64,000 nucleotides of DNA from CAVVSD01 sp963837655. Its GTDB lineage: Bacteria; Actinomycetota; Thermoleophilia; Solirubrobacterales; Solirubrobacteraceae. The translations under genes and the position numbers were made by a program. The stretch covers positions 372,001 through 436,000 of the forward strand of contig CAWIOK010000006.1 of the NCBI GenBank assembly GCA_963837655.1. The letters are read 5' to 3'. A model generated the notes under the pieces. The model made no database searches, was not told the DNA's origin, and saw only the letters and a list, made by a program, of their open reading frames with translations. Below, piece after piece: positions 56,697 to 64,000 of this stretch. Position 1 is the stretch's first letter; each line of letters begins with the position of its first letter.

Positions 56697-59330
56697 TCAG
56701 AGCGATCGCACGCGGATGCGGGCATCGACGGCGATCGCCCCGGCGCGCGACGCGACGAGCGGGTTGAGGTCGAGCTCGGCGATCTCGGGGTGCGCGTCCG
56801 CGAGCGCCGAGACGCGTCGCAGCACATCGCCGATGTCGGCCGCCGAGGCGTCGGCGCGCGAGATCAGGCGCGCAACCGTCGGCGAGCCTGCCAGCGCCTC
56901 GACGTCGGGCTCGGAGAGCGGCGCGAGGCGGACCTCCACGTCGCGGACGATCTCGACGAGCGACCCTCCCGCCCCGCACGCGACGACCGGGCCGAAGATC
57001 GGATCGTGGACCACCCCTACCAGCAGCTCTGCGCCCGGGGCCGCCATGGGCTGGACGACCACGCCGGTCGGCCGGTGCCCGGCCCGAACGGCCGCCGCGA
57101 GCACCTCCGCGGCGGCGCGCCGGGCCGCGGTCCTGCTGCCGACGCCGGTGCGCACCGCGCCGACAACCCCCTTGTGGACGAGGTCCGGCGCGACGGCCTT
57201 CACGGCGACCGGCAGCCCGAGCGCGGCCGCTGCGCGACCGGCGGCCGCGGGTGTCGCCGCGATCTCCTGCGCGAGCGTCGCGATCCCGTAGCACGACAGC
57301 AGGGCGGCGACGTCGCCCGGCGTCAGCCAGCCGCCGCCGGCGCCGAGCGCGCGAGCGATGATCGCCGCGGCCTCGGCGTCGCGGATGCCGGACGGCGACG
57401 GCAGCGGCTCGTGGACCGCGTCGCGCCACGAGCGGTGGCGCCAGGCCCTGGCCAGCGCTCTGGCCGCGGGCTCGGGAGCGCCGAACGTCGGCACGACGGC
57501 GTCGGCGATGCCGTCGCCGATGAGGACCGGCACGATCGGCAGACCTCCCGGCGCGGTCGCGGCCAACTCCGTGAGCAATTCCGGCACCTCCTCGCCCATG
57601 TGCGCCATCGGCCGCACGTGGATGGCGAGCACGCCGTCGACCTCGCCGCTGCGGGCCACCAGCGCGATGGCCGCGCGGTAGTCGGCGACTGTGGCGTGCG
57701 CGAGGAGGTCCACCGGGTTCGCGGTGGCCGCGCCCGGGCGCAGCGCGGCGATCTCGTCACGCAGCCCGGCCGACAGCTCGGGGGCCGTCAGGCCGCCCGC
57801 CTCACAGGCGTCGAGCGCGAGGATCCCCAGCCCCCCGGCGTTGCCCACGATGCCGACGCGCGGGCCACCCGGCGCGGGCAGGCCGGCGAGCACGGCACCG
57901 GTGTCGAGCAGCTCGTCGAGCGTGTCCACGCGGATCACGCCGGCGTGGTGGAACAGGGCGTCGACCGTCGCATCGGACGCGGCCAGCAGGCGCCCGGTGT
58001 GCGACGCGGCGGCGCGGGCGCCTGACTTCGAGCGGCCCGCCTTGACGGCCACGATCGGCGTGGTGCGGGCGACCCTCCGCGCAACGCGCGCGAACCGCCG
58101 CGGATTGCCGAAGGACTCGAGATACAGCAGGACAGCGTCGGTGGCCTCGTCCTGCTCCCACCACTCCAGGAGGTCGTTGGCGGAGATGTCGGCCTTGTTG
58201 CCGACGGACAGGAAGGCACTCAGGCCGATGCCACGGCGCTCGGCCTCCTCCATCGCCGCGAGCCCCAGCCCGCCGCTCTGCGTCAGGAGCCCCAGCCGGC
58301 CGCGTCGCGGCGGACGCGGCGCGAACGTCGCGTCCAACGCGATCGCGGGATCGTTGTTGCGCACGCCCATGCAGTTCGGACCGACGAGCCGCATGCCGGT
58401 CGAGCGGCAGACATCGAGGAGCTCCGCCTGCCGCGCCTCGCCGACGGGCCCGGCTTCGGCGAACCCCGCGCCGAGCACGACGAGCGCGCCGACGCCGCGG
58501 TCGGCGCAGGCGCGCGCCACGTCGACGACCGCCGTGGCCGGAACGGCGAGCACCGCGAGCTCGATGGGATCGGGCACGTCGCCGAGCGACCTGAAGGCGG
58601 GATGACCCTGCACCTCGTCGGCGTGGTGGTTGACGAGGTGCAGCGGTCCCGCGTACCCGGCCGCGAGGATGTTGCGCACCAGCTCGCCGGCGACCGTGCC
58701 GCGCCGCCGCGAGGCGCCGACGACCACGACGCCGTCAGGCTGCAGCACGTGCCCCACGCCTGCGACTGCAGCCCCGCGCTCGCGCCGGACGTAGCGCTCC
58801 CGTGCATCCGGCGTGGTCGCCGTCGGCAGCTCGACCTCGATCGTGCCCGCACCGCTGTGGATCGTGGGCTCGAACCCGCTCTCGCGGAACATGTCGATCA
58901 TCCTGTGGTTGTCGGGCAGCACGTCGGCGACGAACGTGTCGATGCCCTCGTCGCACGCGAGCGCGGCGAGCCGCTGCAGCAGCAGCGTCCCGACGCCATG
59001 ACCCTGCGCGGGGTGCGCGACGGTGAACGCGACCTCGGCTCTCGCACCGCCGAGCGGCGCGTACATCCCGTGGCCGAGCAGACGCTGCCCGGCCACCGCG
59101 ACGACGTTGGCGTTGCGCGTGTCGAGGAGCCGCACGAGCATGCGATCGACGTCGGCGGTCGGGGTGAAGAACCGCAGTCGGACGTCCTCGCGGTCGAGGC
59201 CGGCGTAGAGCGCGCGCAGTGCGTCCGCGTCGGACGGTTCGACGCGACGCAGCGTCACGACCGATCCGTCGCGGAGGACCTGTTCCTCGATCACCGGAGC
59301 GACGCTCCCAGCACGGTCCCGACGACGCAT
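56697..59330 (-). CDS. GNAT acetyltransferase / ADP-forming acyl-CoA synthetase fusion
   Basis: 877 residues from ATG 59330; a GTG at 59294 with an upstream GGGAG is also possible. N-terminal GNAT domain (VTLRRVEPSDADALRALYA ... VAFTVAHPAQGHGVGTLLLQRL). Then an ACD/succinyl-CoA-ligase-like set: CoA-binding VVVVGASRRRGTVAGEL, the MRLVGPNCMGVRN and LLTQSGGLGLAAMEEA motifs, active-site region AASHTGRLLA, and a C-terminal ATP-grasp (GLPVAVKAVAPDLVHKGVVG). In other bacteria such fusions are protein lysine acetyltransferases of the Pat type, in which the synthetase part may be inactive. Convergent with the DUF5335 gene. Confidence 0.9.
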   Translation of the reverse strand: MRRRDRAGSVAPVIEEQVLRDGSVVTLRRVEPSDADALRALYAGLDREDVRLRFFTPTADVDRMLVRLLDTRNANVVAVAGQRLLGHGMYAPLGGARAEVAFTVAHPAQGHGVGTLLLQRLAALACDEGIDTFVADVLPDNHRMIDMFRESGFEPTIHSGAGTIEVELPTATTPDARERYVRRERGAAVAGVGHVLQPDGVVVVGASRRRGTVAGELVRNILAAGYAGPLHLVNHHADEVQGHPAFRSLGDVPDPIELAVLAVPATAVVDVARACADRGVGALVVLGAGFAEAGPVGEARQAELLDVCRSTGMRLVGPNCMGVRNNDPAIALDATFAPRPPRRGRLGLLTQSGGLGLAAMEEAERRGIGLSAFLSVGNKADISANDLLEWWEQDEATDAVLLYLESFGNPRRFARVARRVARTTPIVAVKAGRSKSGARAAASHTGRLLAASDATVDALFHHAGVIRVDTLDELLDTGAVLAGLPAPGGPRVGIVGNAGGLGILALDACEAGGLTAPELSAGLRDEIAALRPGAATANPVDLLAHATVADYRAAIALVARSGEVDGVLAIHVRPMAHMGEEVPELLTELAATAPGGLPIVPVLIGDGIADAVVPTFGAPEPAARALARAWRHRSWRDAVHEPLPSPSGIRDAEAAAIIARALGAGGGWLTPGDVAALLSCYGIATLAQEIAATPAAAGRAAAALGLPVAVKAVAPDLVHKGVVGAVRTGVGSRTAARRAAAEVLAAAVRAGHRPTGVVVQPMAAPGAELLVGVVHDPIFGPVVACGAGGSLVEIVRDVEVRLAPLSEPDVEALAGSPTVARLISRADASAADIGDVLRRVSALADAHPEIAELDLNPLVASRAGAIAVDARIRVRSL

Positions 59331-59369
59331 CCGTGATCCGCCACGGCGACGACCGTGGTTCACCGCGCT

Positions 59370-59385
59370 CGCGGGAGGCTACGGA
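59370..59385 (+). promoter_or_regulatory. Stress-island element, site 4: CGCGGG-AGG-CTACGGA
   Basis: 16-bp element in the divergent promoter between the GNAT/ACS gene and the USP at 59466. Confidence 0.6.
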
Positions 59386-59465
59386 TGCCACAGCGCAGTT
59401 CGCCCGGATGGTGCACGACGGGCTGGGCGGCACGATCGGACTCGTCCACCACCGGGAGCACGACG

Positions 59466-60413
59466 ATGTCCGCCACCGACGTTCCGACCATCATCGCCGC
59501 CTGCGATGGCGCCGAGCGCGGTCGCCAGGCCGTCGCGCTGGGGCACGTGGTCGCCCAGGCCACGGGTGCACGGCTGCTGATCGCAGCCGTCTATCCGCAC
59601 CCCGGACTCCCGTTCCCGCCCCCGGTCGGCCACCACGTCGACGAGCGCACGCGCGCGGATCGCGCGATTCGCGCCGTCCGCGACGAGATGGCCCCCGGAA
59701 GCCGGACCGTCGTCGTCGCCGGGCTCTCGCCTGCGCACGCGCTCTGCAAGCTCGCCGAGTCCGAGCGGGCAAGGATGATCGTCGTCGGATCCCGTCATGC
59801 AGCAGCCGGCCGGCACATGGGGGACGCGGACCACGCGCTGCAGGTCTTGCGGTCAGCGCACGCCGCGGTGCTCGTGGCTCCCGACGACCACCCGGTGTCA
59901 CCGACGCTCCGCCGCATCGTCGTCGGCTTCGACGAGGGCGCCGGATCGCACGACGCGCTCGCCTGGGGCATCGAGCTCGCGCGGTCCGCCGGTGCGCATC
60001 TGCATCTGATCTCCGTCGTCCCGCAGGCGGCGAGCACCTGGTGGGTCGCCGGGGACGCCCCGATCGACCCGATGAGCGTGGACCGCTGGGTCGAGGACCG
60101 CGAGGAGGGCCTCGCCGAGGCCGCGCGCGCTGGCCTGGCGGACGCCGGGGACATCGCGACCTCCTTCGAGGTCGTGCCGGGCACCCCAACCAGGGAGCTG
60201 CTGCGCGCCGCCGACGGCGCCGACCTGCTCGTCGTGGGCTCCCGGCGCTGGGCGACGCTGGCGCACCTCGCGCTCGGCAGCGTCTCCGAGCCCGTCGTCC
60301 GCCATAGCGCCTGCCCGACGCTCGTGGTGCCGCGCCGCCACCGCGGGAGCGGGGCCGGCGAGCAGGCGCTTGCCGCAGCCGGACTGCGGCCTGCGGCGTC
60401 GCCGACGATCTGA
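59466..60413 (+). CDS. Universal stress protein, two domains
   Basis: 315 residues from ATG 59466. Module 1: IIAACDGAERGRQAVALGHVV with a degenerate ATP motif (VVGSRHAAAGRHMGDADHAL). Module 2: RIVVGFDEGAGSHDALAWGI with LLVVGSRRWATLAHLALGSVSE. Module 1 probably does not bind ATP by the classical loop. Followed by another USP 32 bp downstream. Confidence 0.86.
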   Translation: MSATDVPTIIAACDGAERGRQAVALGHVVAQATGARLLIAAVYPHPGLPFPPPVGHHVDERTRADRAIRAVRDEMAPGSRTVVVAGLSPAHALCKLAESERARMIVVGSRHAAAGRHMGDADHALQVLRSAHAAVLVAPDDHPVSPTLRRIVVGFDEGAGSHDALAWGIELARSAGAHLHLISVVPQAASTWWVAGDAPIDPMSVDRWVEDREEGLAEAARAGLADAGDIATSFEVVPGTPTRELLRAADGADLLVVGSRRWATLAHLALGSVSEPVVRHSACPTLVVPRRHRGSGAGEQALAAAGLRPAASPTI

Positions 60414-60445
60414 CAGAGCTGGCCATCACGGATGGAAGGACCCCA

Positions 60446-61237
60446 ATGACACATGGCGTCGTCGTCGGTTTCGACGGCTCACCCGACGCTGCCGGCGCGA
60501 TCGAGCTCGCTGCGCGGCTGCTGCCCGGCCGGACCGCGCACATCGCGCACATCTGGGCCGTCCCGTTCGCGGCAGCGGAGCTGCGGCCACGGGTCTCGGA
60601 CCGGACCGCGACCGTCCAGGACATGATCGACATGCTCGAGCACGAGGCTGCCGCCCAGGCCGAGCGCGTCGCGGCCGAGGGCGTGACCCTCGCGGAGGCT
60701 GCGGGCTGGACGGCGGAGCCGGTCCTCAAGCGCGCGTATGGGGCCGAGGGGCTCGAGCTGGCCGCGCTCACCGGGGAGCTCGACGCCGAGCTGCTCGTCG
60801 TCGGCTCCAGAGGGCTGAGCGGGCCGCGCGCCGTACTCGACAGCGTCTCCGACCAGGCCGCGCATTCCTCAACCGTGCCCGTGCTGGTCATCCCGCGCGT
60901 GGTCCTGGCGCCGGAGCGCGAGGCCGTCGCGGCAGGACCGATCCTCGTCGGCGACGACGGCTCGGACGGCGCGCAGCGCGCGCGGGACGCGGCGGCGACG
61001 CTGTTCGCCGGCCGTGACGTCATGACGTACACCGCCGAGGCCGCCGGGCCGGGACGGGCGGTCGCGGAGGGCCTCGTGCGCCGCGCCCACGACATCGGCG
61101 CGGCAGCGATCGTCATCGGCTCACGCGGGCGATCGGCGGCGCGCGAGATCATGCTGGGGAGCGTCGCTATGGCCGTGCTGCACCGCACGGACCGTCCCGC
61201 GGTGGTGGTGCCCGGCCGGAGGAGGCCGGCTGCCTGA
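60446..61237 (+). CDS. Universal stress protein, two domains
   Basis: 263 residues. Module 1: GVVVGFDGSPDAAGAIELAARLL with LLVVGSRGLSGPRAVLDSVSD; module 2 short: ILVGDDGSDGAQRARDAAATLF with IVIGSRGRSAAREIMLGSVAM. The start is preceded by GGAAGGA and by a small CCATC-ACG-GATGG palindrome (60423-60435). Fourth USP of the island. Its stop is adjacent to the ZIP remnant. Confidence 0.88.
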   Translation: MTHGVVVGFDGSPDAAGAIELAARLLPGRTAHIAHIWAVPFAAAELRPRVSDRTATVQDMIDMLEHEAAAQAERVAAEGVTLAEAAGWTAEPVLKRAYGAEGLELAALTGELDAELLVVGSRGLSGPRAVLDSVSDQAAHSSTVPVLVIPRVVLAPEREAVAAGPILVGDDGSDGAQRARDAAATLFAGRDVMTYTAEAAGPGRAVAEGLVRRAHDIGAAAIVIGSRGRSAAREIMLGSVAMAVLHRTDRPAVVVPGRRRPAA

Positions 61238-61555
61238 TGTCGTCGTGCTCCTCCTGGCCGACGTCGGCGATCCCCATGCACGATGCGGGGTTCACGCGGC
61301 GCCGCCAGTTCCGGGCTGCGGTCGGCACGAGCGCGCCGCAGCCGTTCGGCGCGGTGGTCGCGTTCCTGCTCGTCGAGCAGATCGACGGGCTGCTGCCCGT
61401 GTCGCTCGCCTTCGCGGCAAGGGGCGATGCTCTCGCTGGTCGTGATCGAGATCGTCCCGCAGGCGTCCACACGCGCGGCGTGGCGCGACGCGACAGCCGG
61501 CGCGACAGTGGGCGTCGCGATCGTGCCCGGCCTGAGCGCGGCGCTGGGGGTGTGA
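61237..61555 (+). pseudogene. ZIP-family metal transporter remnant (C-terminal part)
   Basis: One frame gives AIPMHDAGFTRRRQFRAAVG and FGAVVAFLLVEQIDGLLPVS; the other continues GAMLSLVVIEIVPQASTRAA and VGVAIVPGLSAALGV. Removing one A in GCAAGGGGCGATG near 61421 rejoins them. These match the final helices of ZIP transporters. The N-terminal half is absent. Nonfunctional. Confidence 0.7.
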
Positions 61556-61613
61556 CGGTGCACTGGGGACATCTCCTCGTGCTCGCCGAGGCGCCCGCGC
61601 ACGGAGCGCGATC

Positions 61614-62240
61614 GTGAACGCGCCCGGCAGCCTCATCGAGTCGATCATCCCCGTCCACGACGCGAGGACCGTGCAGCAGCGGGTCGTCGACGCGGACCCG
61701 CGAGTCGTGTACGGCGCGATCTGGCAGGCGGACCTCATGAGCTCGCGATCGGCGCGCACGCTCATCACCGCCGCCGGGATTCCGGAGCTGATCGCCGCTC
61801 GGCTGCGCCACCAGACGCGGCCGCCCGGCGCCGAGCCGCACTGGCGCCTGGCGCAGGCCCTCGACGACGACAGCCCGTGGATCCTCGTCGGGGAGCGGCC
61901 CGGCGCCGAGGTCGTGCTCGGCCTCCTGTGGACGCCGCCCGCCGGCGGGACCACGTGCGCGCCGGAGGAGTTCACCGAGTTCCGGCGCTCGGGTGTCGCG
62001 AAGGTCGCCTGGTCGCTGGCCGTCGTTCCGTACGGGTCGGGATCCGTGCTCCTCACGGAGACGCGTACCCTCGCGCTCGACGACGCCGCGCGCCAGCGGT
62101 TCCGCGCGCTGTGGCCGCTCATCGGACCGTTCGCCGGGATCGCGCGCGGCGCGATGCTGCGGGCGATCGCGCGCCACGTGGTGAACCACGGAGCGATGCC
62201 GCGGGGGAGCACCGATGGTTGCGCGGCGGCGCAGACTTAG
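61614..62240 (+). CDS. SRPBCC-like hypothetical protein
   Basis: 208 residues. A START/SRPBCC-type pattern is suggested: HDARTVQQRVVDADPRVVYGAIWQADL, then EVVLGLLWTPP, SGVAKVAWSLAVVPYGSGSVLLTETRTLALDDAARQRFRALWPLIGPFAGIAR. That order (strand with TETR, then a long C-terminal helix) is typical of polyketide-cyclase-like proteins. No catalytic residue can be named. Separated from the downstream LPFTG gene by 33 bp. Confidence 0.6.
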   Translation: MNAPGSLIESIIPVHDARTVQQRVVDADPRVVYGAIWQADLMSSRSARTLITAAGIPELIAARLRHQTRPPGAEPHWRLAQALDDDSPWILVGERPGAEVVLGLLWTPPAGGTTCAPEEFTEFRRSGVAKVAWSLAVVPYGSGSVLLTETRTLALDDAARQRFRALWPLIGPFAGIARGAMLRAIARHVVNHGAMPRGSTDGCAAAQT

Positions 62241-62273
62241 GGTCGGAACATCCCCCAGCCCCCAGGAGCACGG

Positions 62274-62834
62274 ATGATCCGCCTCACCCCCACCCACCTC
62301 TCTCCGCGCCGCGCCCTCGTCCTCGCCGCGGCGGTGCCCGCTCTCGCGGCCGGTGCTCTCACCCTCCCGTCGTCCGCCTCGGCGTGGTACTGCCCGCCAG
62401 GCACGCAGGAGTCGCCGCCCGACACAGGGCAGTGCGTGCCGGAGACCACCACCACGCCGGCTCCCGCTCCGGTCGAGACCACGCCCGCGCCCGTTCCCAC
62501 GCCCGCCCCGGCACCTGCCCCCGCACCGACGCCCGCACCCGCGCCGGCGCCCGTCGCCACGCCTGCCCCGGCCGCGACACCAGCACCCGCCCCTGCGCCT
62601 GCCCCTGCCGCTGCCGCGCCCAAGCCCGAGCAGAAGCCGCAGGGAGCGGTCAAGGGCGAGACGAGCACGTCACCGCGCCCCGCCACCGCCGCCAGGCCAG
62701 CCGCGGCAGCGCAGGCGACGGCGCCGCAGACCCTGCCGTTCACCGGCGCGGACGCGGGCATCGTCGCGCTGCTCGGCGCCGGGTCGCTGGCAGGCGGCGT
62801 CGTCCTGCGCCGCCGCACCCGCCGGGACGCATGA
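62274..62834 (+). CDS. LPFTG cell-wall-anchored Pro/Ala-rich surface protein, copy 2
   Basis: 186 residues. Signal peptide (RRALVLAAAVPALAAGALTL), Cys motif WYCPPGTQESPPDTGQCVPE (nearly identical to copy 1), a Pro/Ala repeat spacer, then LPFTG, AGIVALLGAGSLAGGVVL and RRRTRRDA. The leader sequence CAGGAGCACGGATGATCC is also almost the same as in copy 1 (AAGGAGCACGGATGATCC), so the two genes derive from a duplication. Stop overlaps the next gene by four bases. Confidence 0.85.
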   Translation: MIRLTPTHLSPRRALVLAAAVPALAAGALTLPSSASAWYCPPGTQESPPDTGQCVPETTTTPAPAPVETTPAPVPTPAPAPAPAPTPAPAPAPVATPAPAATPAPAPAPAPAAAAPKPEQKPQGAVKGETSTSPRPATAARPAAAAQATAPQTLPFTGADAGIVALLGAGSLAGGVVLRRRTRRDA

Positions 62835-63841
62835 CGGAACCCGCGGGCCGCAGCATGCGGGCGATGCTCTTCGAGGGCGTCGGCTCGCCGCTGCGACCCG
62901 CACGGGTGCCCATGCCGGAGCCGGGCCCCGGACAGCTGCTGCTGCGGGTCCTGGCCTGCGGCGTCTGCCGCACCGACCTGCACCTCCTCGACGGCGAGGT
63001 CGAGATCGCCGACCCGCCGCGGATCCTCGGCCACCAGATCATCGCCCGGACCGAGCCCGGCGGTGTCCGCGTCGGCGTGCCCTGGCTCGGCTGGACGTGC
63101 GGCGAGTGCAGGTACTGCCTGAGCGATCGCGAGAACCTCTGCCTCCACGCCCGGTTCACGGGCTGCGACATCGACGGCGGCTTCGCCGAGTACGCGGTCG
63201 CCGACGAGCGCTTCTGCTTCCCGATCCCGGAGGGCCACCCGGACGACCAGGCCGCACCGTTGCTGTGCGCGGGCCTCATCGGCTACCGCTGCCTGCGCAT
63301 GTGCGGGGACGCCGAGCACCTCGGCCTCTACGGGTTCGGCGCGGCCGCCCACATCCTCATCCAGGTCGCGAGGGCCCAGGGCCGCGACGTCTACGCCTTC
63401 ACGCGCAACGGCGACGACACCGCGCAGGCGTTCGCCCGCGAGCTCGGTGCGACATGGGCCGGCGCCTCCAGCGAGCGACCGCCGGCCGAGCTGGACGCGG
63501 CCATCATCTTCGCCCCCGACGGGGCGCTCGTCCCGCTGGCCCTGCGCGCCACAGCACGGGGCGCCACCGTCGTGTGCGGCGGTATCCACATGAGCGACAT
63601 CCCGTCCTTCCCGTACAGCGACCTCTGGGAGGAGCGGGTGCTCCGATCCGTCGCGAACCTCACCCGGCGCGACGGCCAGGAGTTCCTGCGGCTGGCGCCC
63701 CACGTCCCGGTCCACACACGCGTGAGCACGTACGCGCTCGAGCAGGCCAACGAGGCCCTCGCCGACCTCCGCGCGGGCCGCTTCGGCGGCGCCGCGGTGA
63801 TCGTCCCCCAGCGAGCTACGGGCCCGGGCGCCAGACGCTGA
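62831..63841 (+). CDS. Zinc-dependent alcohol dehydrogenase (AdhA-like)
   Basis: 336 residues from ATG 62831. MDR family: catalytic zinc Cys in VLACGVCRTDLHLLDGE, structural zinc Cys set GWTCGECRYCLSDRENLC, His in ILGHQI, Rossmann region HLGLYGFGAAAHILIQVA (GxGxxxH). The sequence resembles stress-associated zinc-binding alcohol dehydrogenases found with USP islands. Reaction: NAD(P)-dependent alcohol/aldehyde conversion. It is coupled to the LPFTG gene by ATGA. Confidence 0.92.
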   Translation: MTEPAGRSMRAMLFEGVGSPLRPARVPMPEPGPGQLLLRVLACGVCRTDLHLLDGEVEIADPPRILGHQIIARTEPGGVRVGVPWLGWTCGECRYCLSDRENLCLHARFTGCDIDGGFAEYAVADERFCFPIPEGHPDDQAAPLLCAGLIGYRCLRMCGDAEHLGLYGFGAAAHILIQVARAQGRDVYAFTRNGDDTAQAFARELGATWAGASSERPPAELDAAIIFAPDGALVPLALRATARGATVVCGGIHMSDIPSFPYSDLWEERVLRSVANLTRRDGQEFLRLAPHVPVHTRVSTYALEQANEALADLRAGRFGGAAVIVPQRATGPGARR

Positions 63842-64000
63842 CCTGCAGCGCGTCGTCGGCGGGGGACGCAGCGGCCAGGGCCGTTCCGGATGCGGCTGCG
63901 GCGACGGCGAACCGCGCCGGCCCGGTGAGGGGCGCTGCATCGACAGGCCCGCCGTCGACCGCACGGGCGCCGACCGCCTGCGGAGGTCCGAAGCCGGACG
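63816..64000 (-). CDS. C-terminal end of a leftward secreted or propeller-like protein (partial)
   Basis: Reading leftward from the window edge, an open frame of about 60 codons ends at TAG (complement of 63816-63818): FGPPQAVGARAVDGGPVDAA ... DALQVSVWRPGP. The FGxPQxVG and Ala/Ser-rich strands resemble the beta-repeat secreted protein at 33801. The start lies outside the window, and there is a 26-bp overlap with the dehydrogenase. Tentative. Confidence 0.4.
   Translation of the reverse strand, partial: SGFGPPQAVGARAVDGGPVDAAPLTGPARFAVAAAASGTALAAASPADDALQVSVWRPGP

Noticed and set aside
46771..62240. The stress island as an integrated mobile element
   Set aside because: No integrase, transposase, tRNA target or direct-repeat ends were seen; only the flanking LPFTG paralogues hint at recombination.

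Overview
The window is a high-GC (roughly 70% or more), gene-dense bacterial chromosome segment. Dense ATGA-type gene overlaps, GTG starts, LPFTG-anchored surface proteins, a CpaF/Tad operon, secreted thrombospondin-type-3-repeat proteins and a Rho factor with a long charged insertion suggest an actinobacterium. The class Thermoleophilia (Solirubrobacterales-like) is my best guess; that placement is inference, since no rRNA or universal marker gene is present. I see no tRNA, rRNA, insertion sequence, integrase or CRISPR array.

Layout. (1) 1-6.9 kb: the 5' end of mraZ (start of the dcw cluster, leftward) with its operator, a DUF3352-type lipoprotein, an ArsR regulator facing a small hypothetical gene, formate-THF ligase (fhs) and two MetE-like methyltransferases. 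(2) 7.1-12.9 kb: a degradative cluster with a flavin-dependent oxidoreductase, a cyclase-type hydrolase, an FAH-type hydrolase and two VOC dioxygenase-like proteins, bracketed by IclR and GntR regulators. (3) 12.9-19.5 kb: a leftward Tad/Flp-type secretion operon (tadC, tadB, tadA, a TSP3-repeat secreted protein, cpaB, histidine kinase, response regulator) with no recognisable pilin. (4) 19.5-31.4 kb: more catabolic genes: an ornithine-cyclodeaminase-like gene, an HsaA-like monooxygenase, a third MetE-like gene, a PadR-controlled set (LigM-like O-demethylase, RraA/LigK-like aldolase, catechol 2,3-dioxygenase-like, epoxide hydrolase) and leftward genes for a hydrolase, a cupin, a GalB-like LmbE-fold protein and a DUF6282 amidohydrolase-like protein. 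(5) 31.4-46 kb: a degenerate-looking Rho, folP, a large secreted protein, the pntAa-pntAb-pntB transhydrogenase with a methyltransferase, a cobalamin adenosyltransferase, an ABC exporter, an EamA transporter and two small VOC proteins. (6) 46-62.8 kb: a stress island flanked by two paralogous LPFTG surface proteins. It holds four universal stress proteins, three tandem FAD oxidoreductases (two broken by frameshifts), a NarL-type response regulator, an Rv2004c-like kinase/ATPase, a collapsed P-type ATPase, a DUF5335-like gene, a GNAT/ADP-forming acyl-CoA synthetase fusion and a ZIP transporter remnant. (7) 62.8-64 kb: a zinc alcohol dehydrogenase and the 3' end of a leftward secreted protein.

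How the parts fit. fhs, three MetE-family proteins and a LigM-like THF-dependent O-demethylase point to one-carbon handling of methyl groups from methoxylated aromatics; the dioxygenases, aldolase, hydratase-like and hydrolase genes would process the rings. The stress island resembles the mycobacterial DosR regulon in content. I found a 16-bp element, [TC]GCGGG-N3-CTACGGA, four times in its promoter regions, plus related half-sites in front of its NarL-type regulator. That suggests one regulator controls the island. This shared operator, the pilin-less Tad operon and the demethylation cluster are the most interesting observations.
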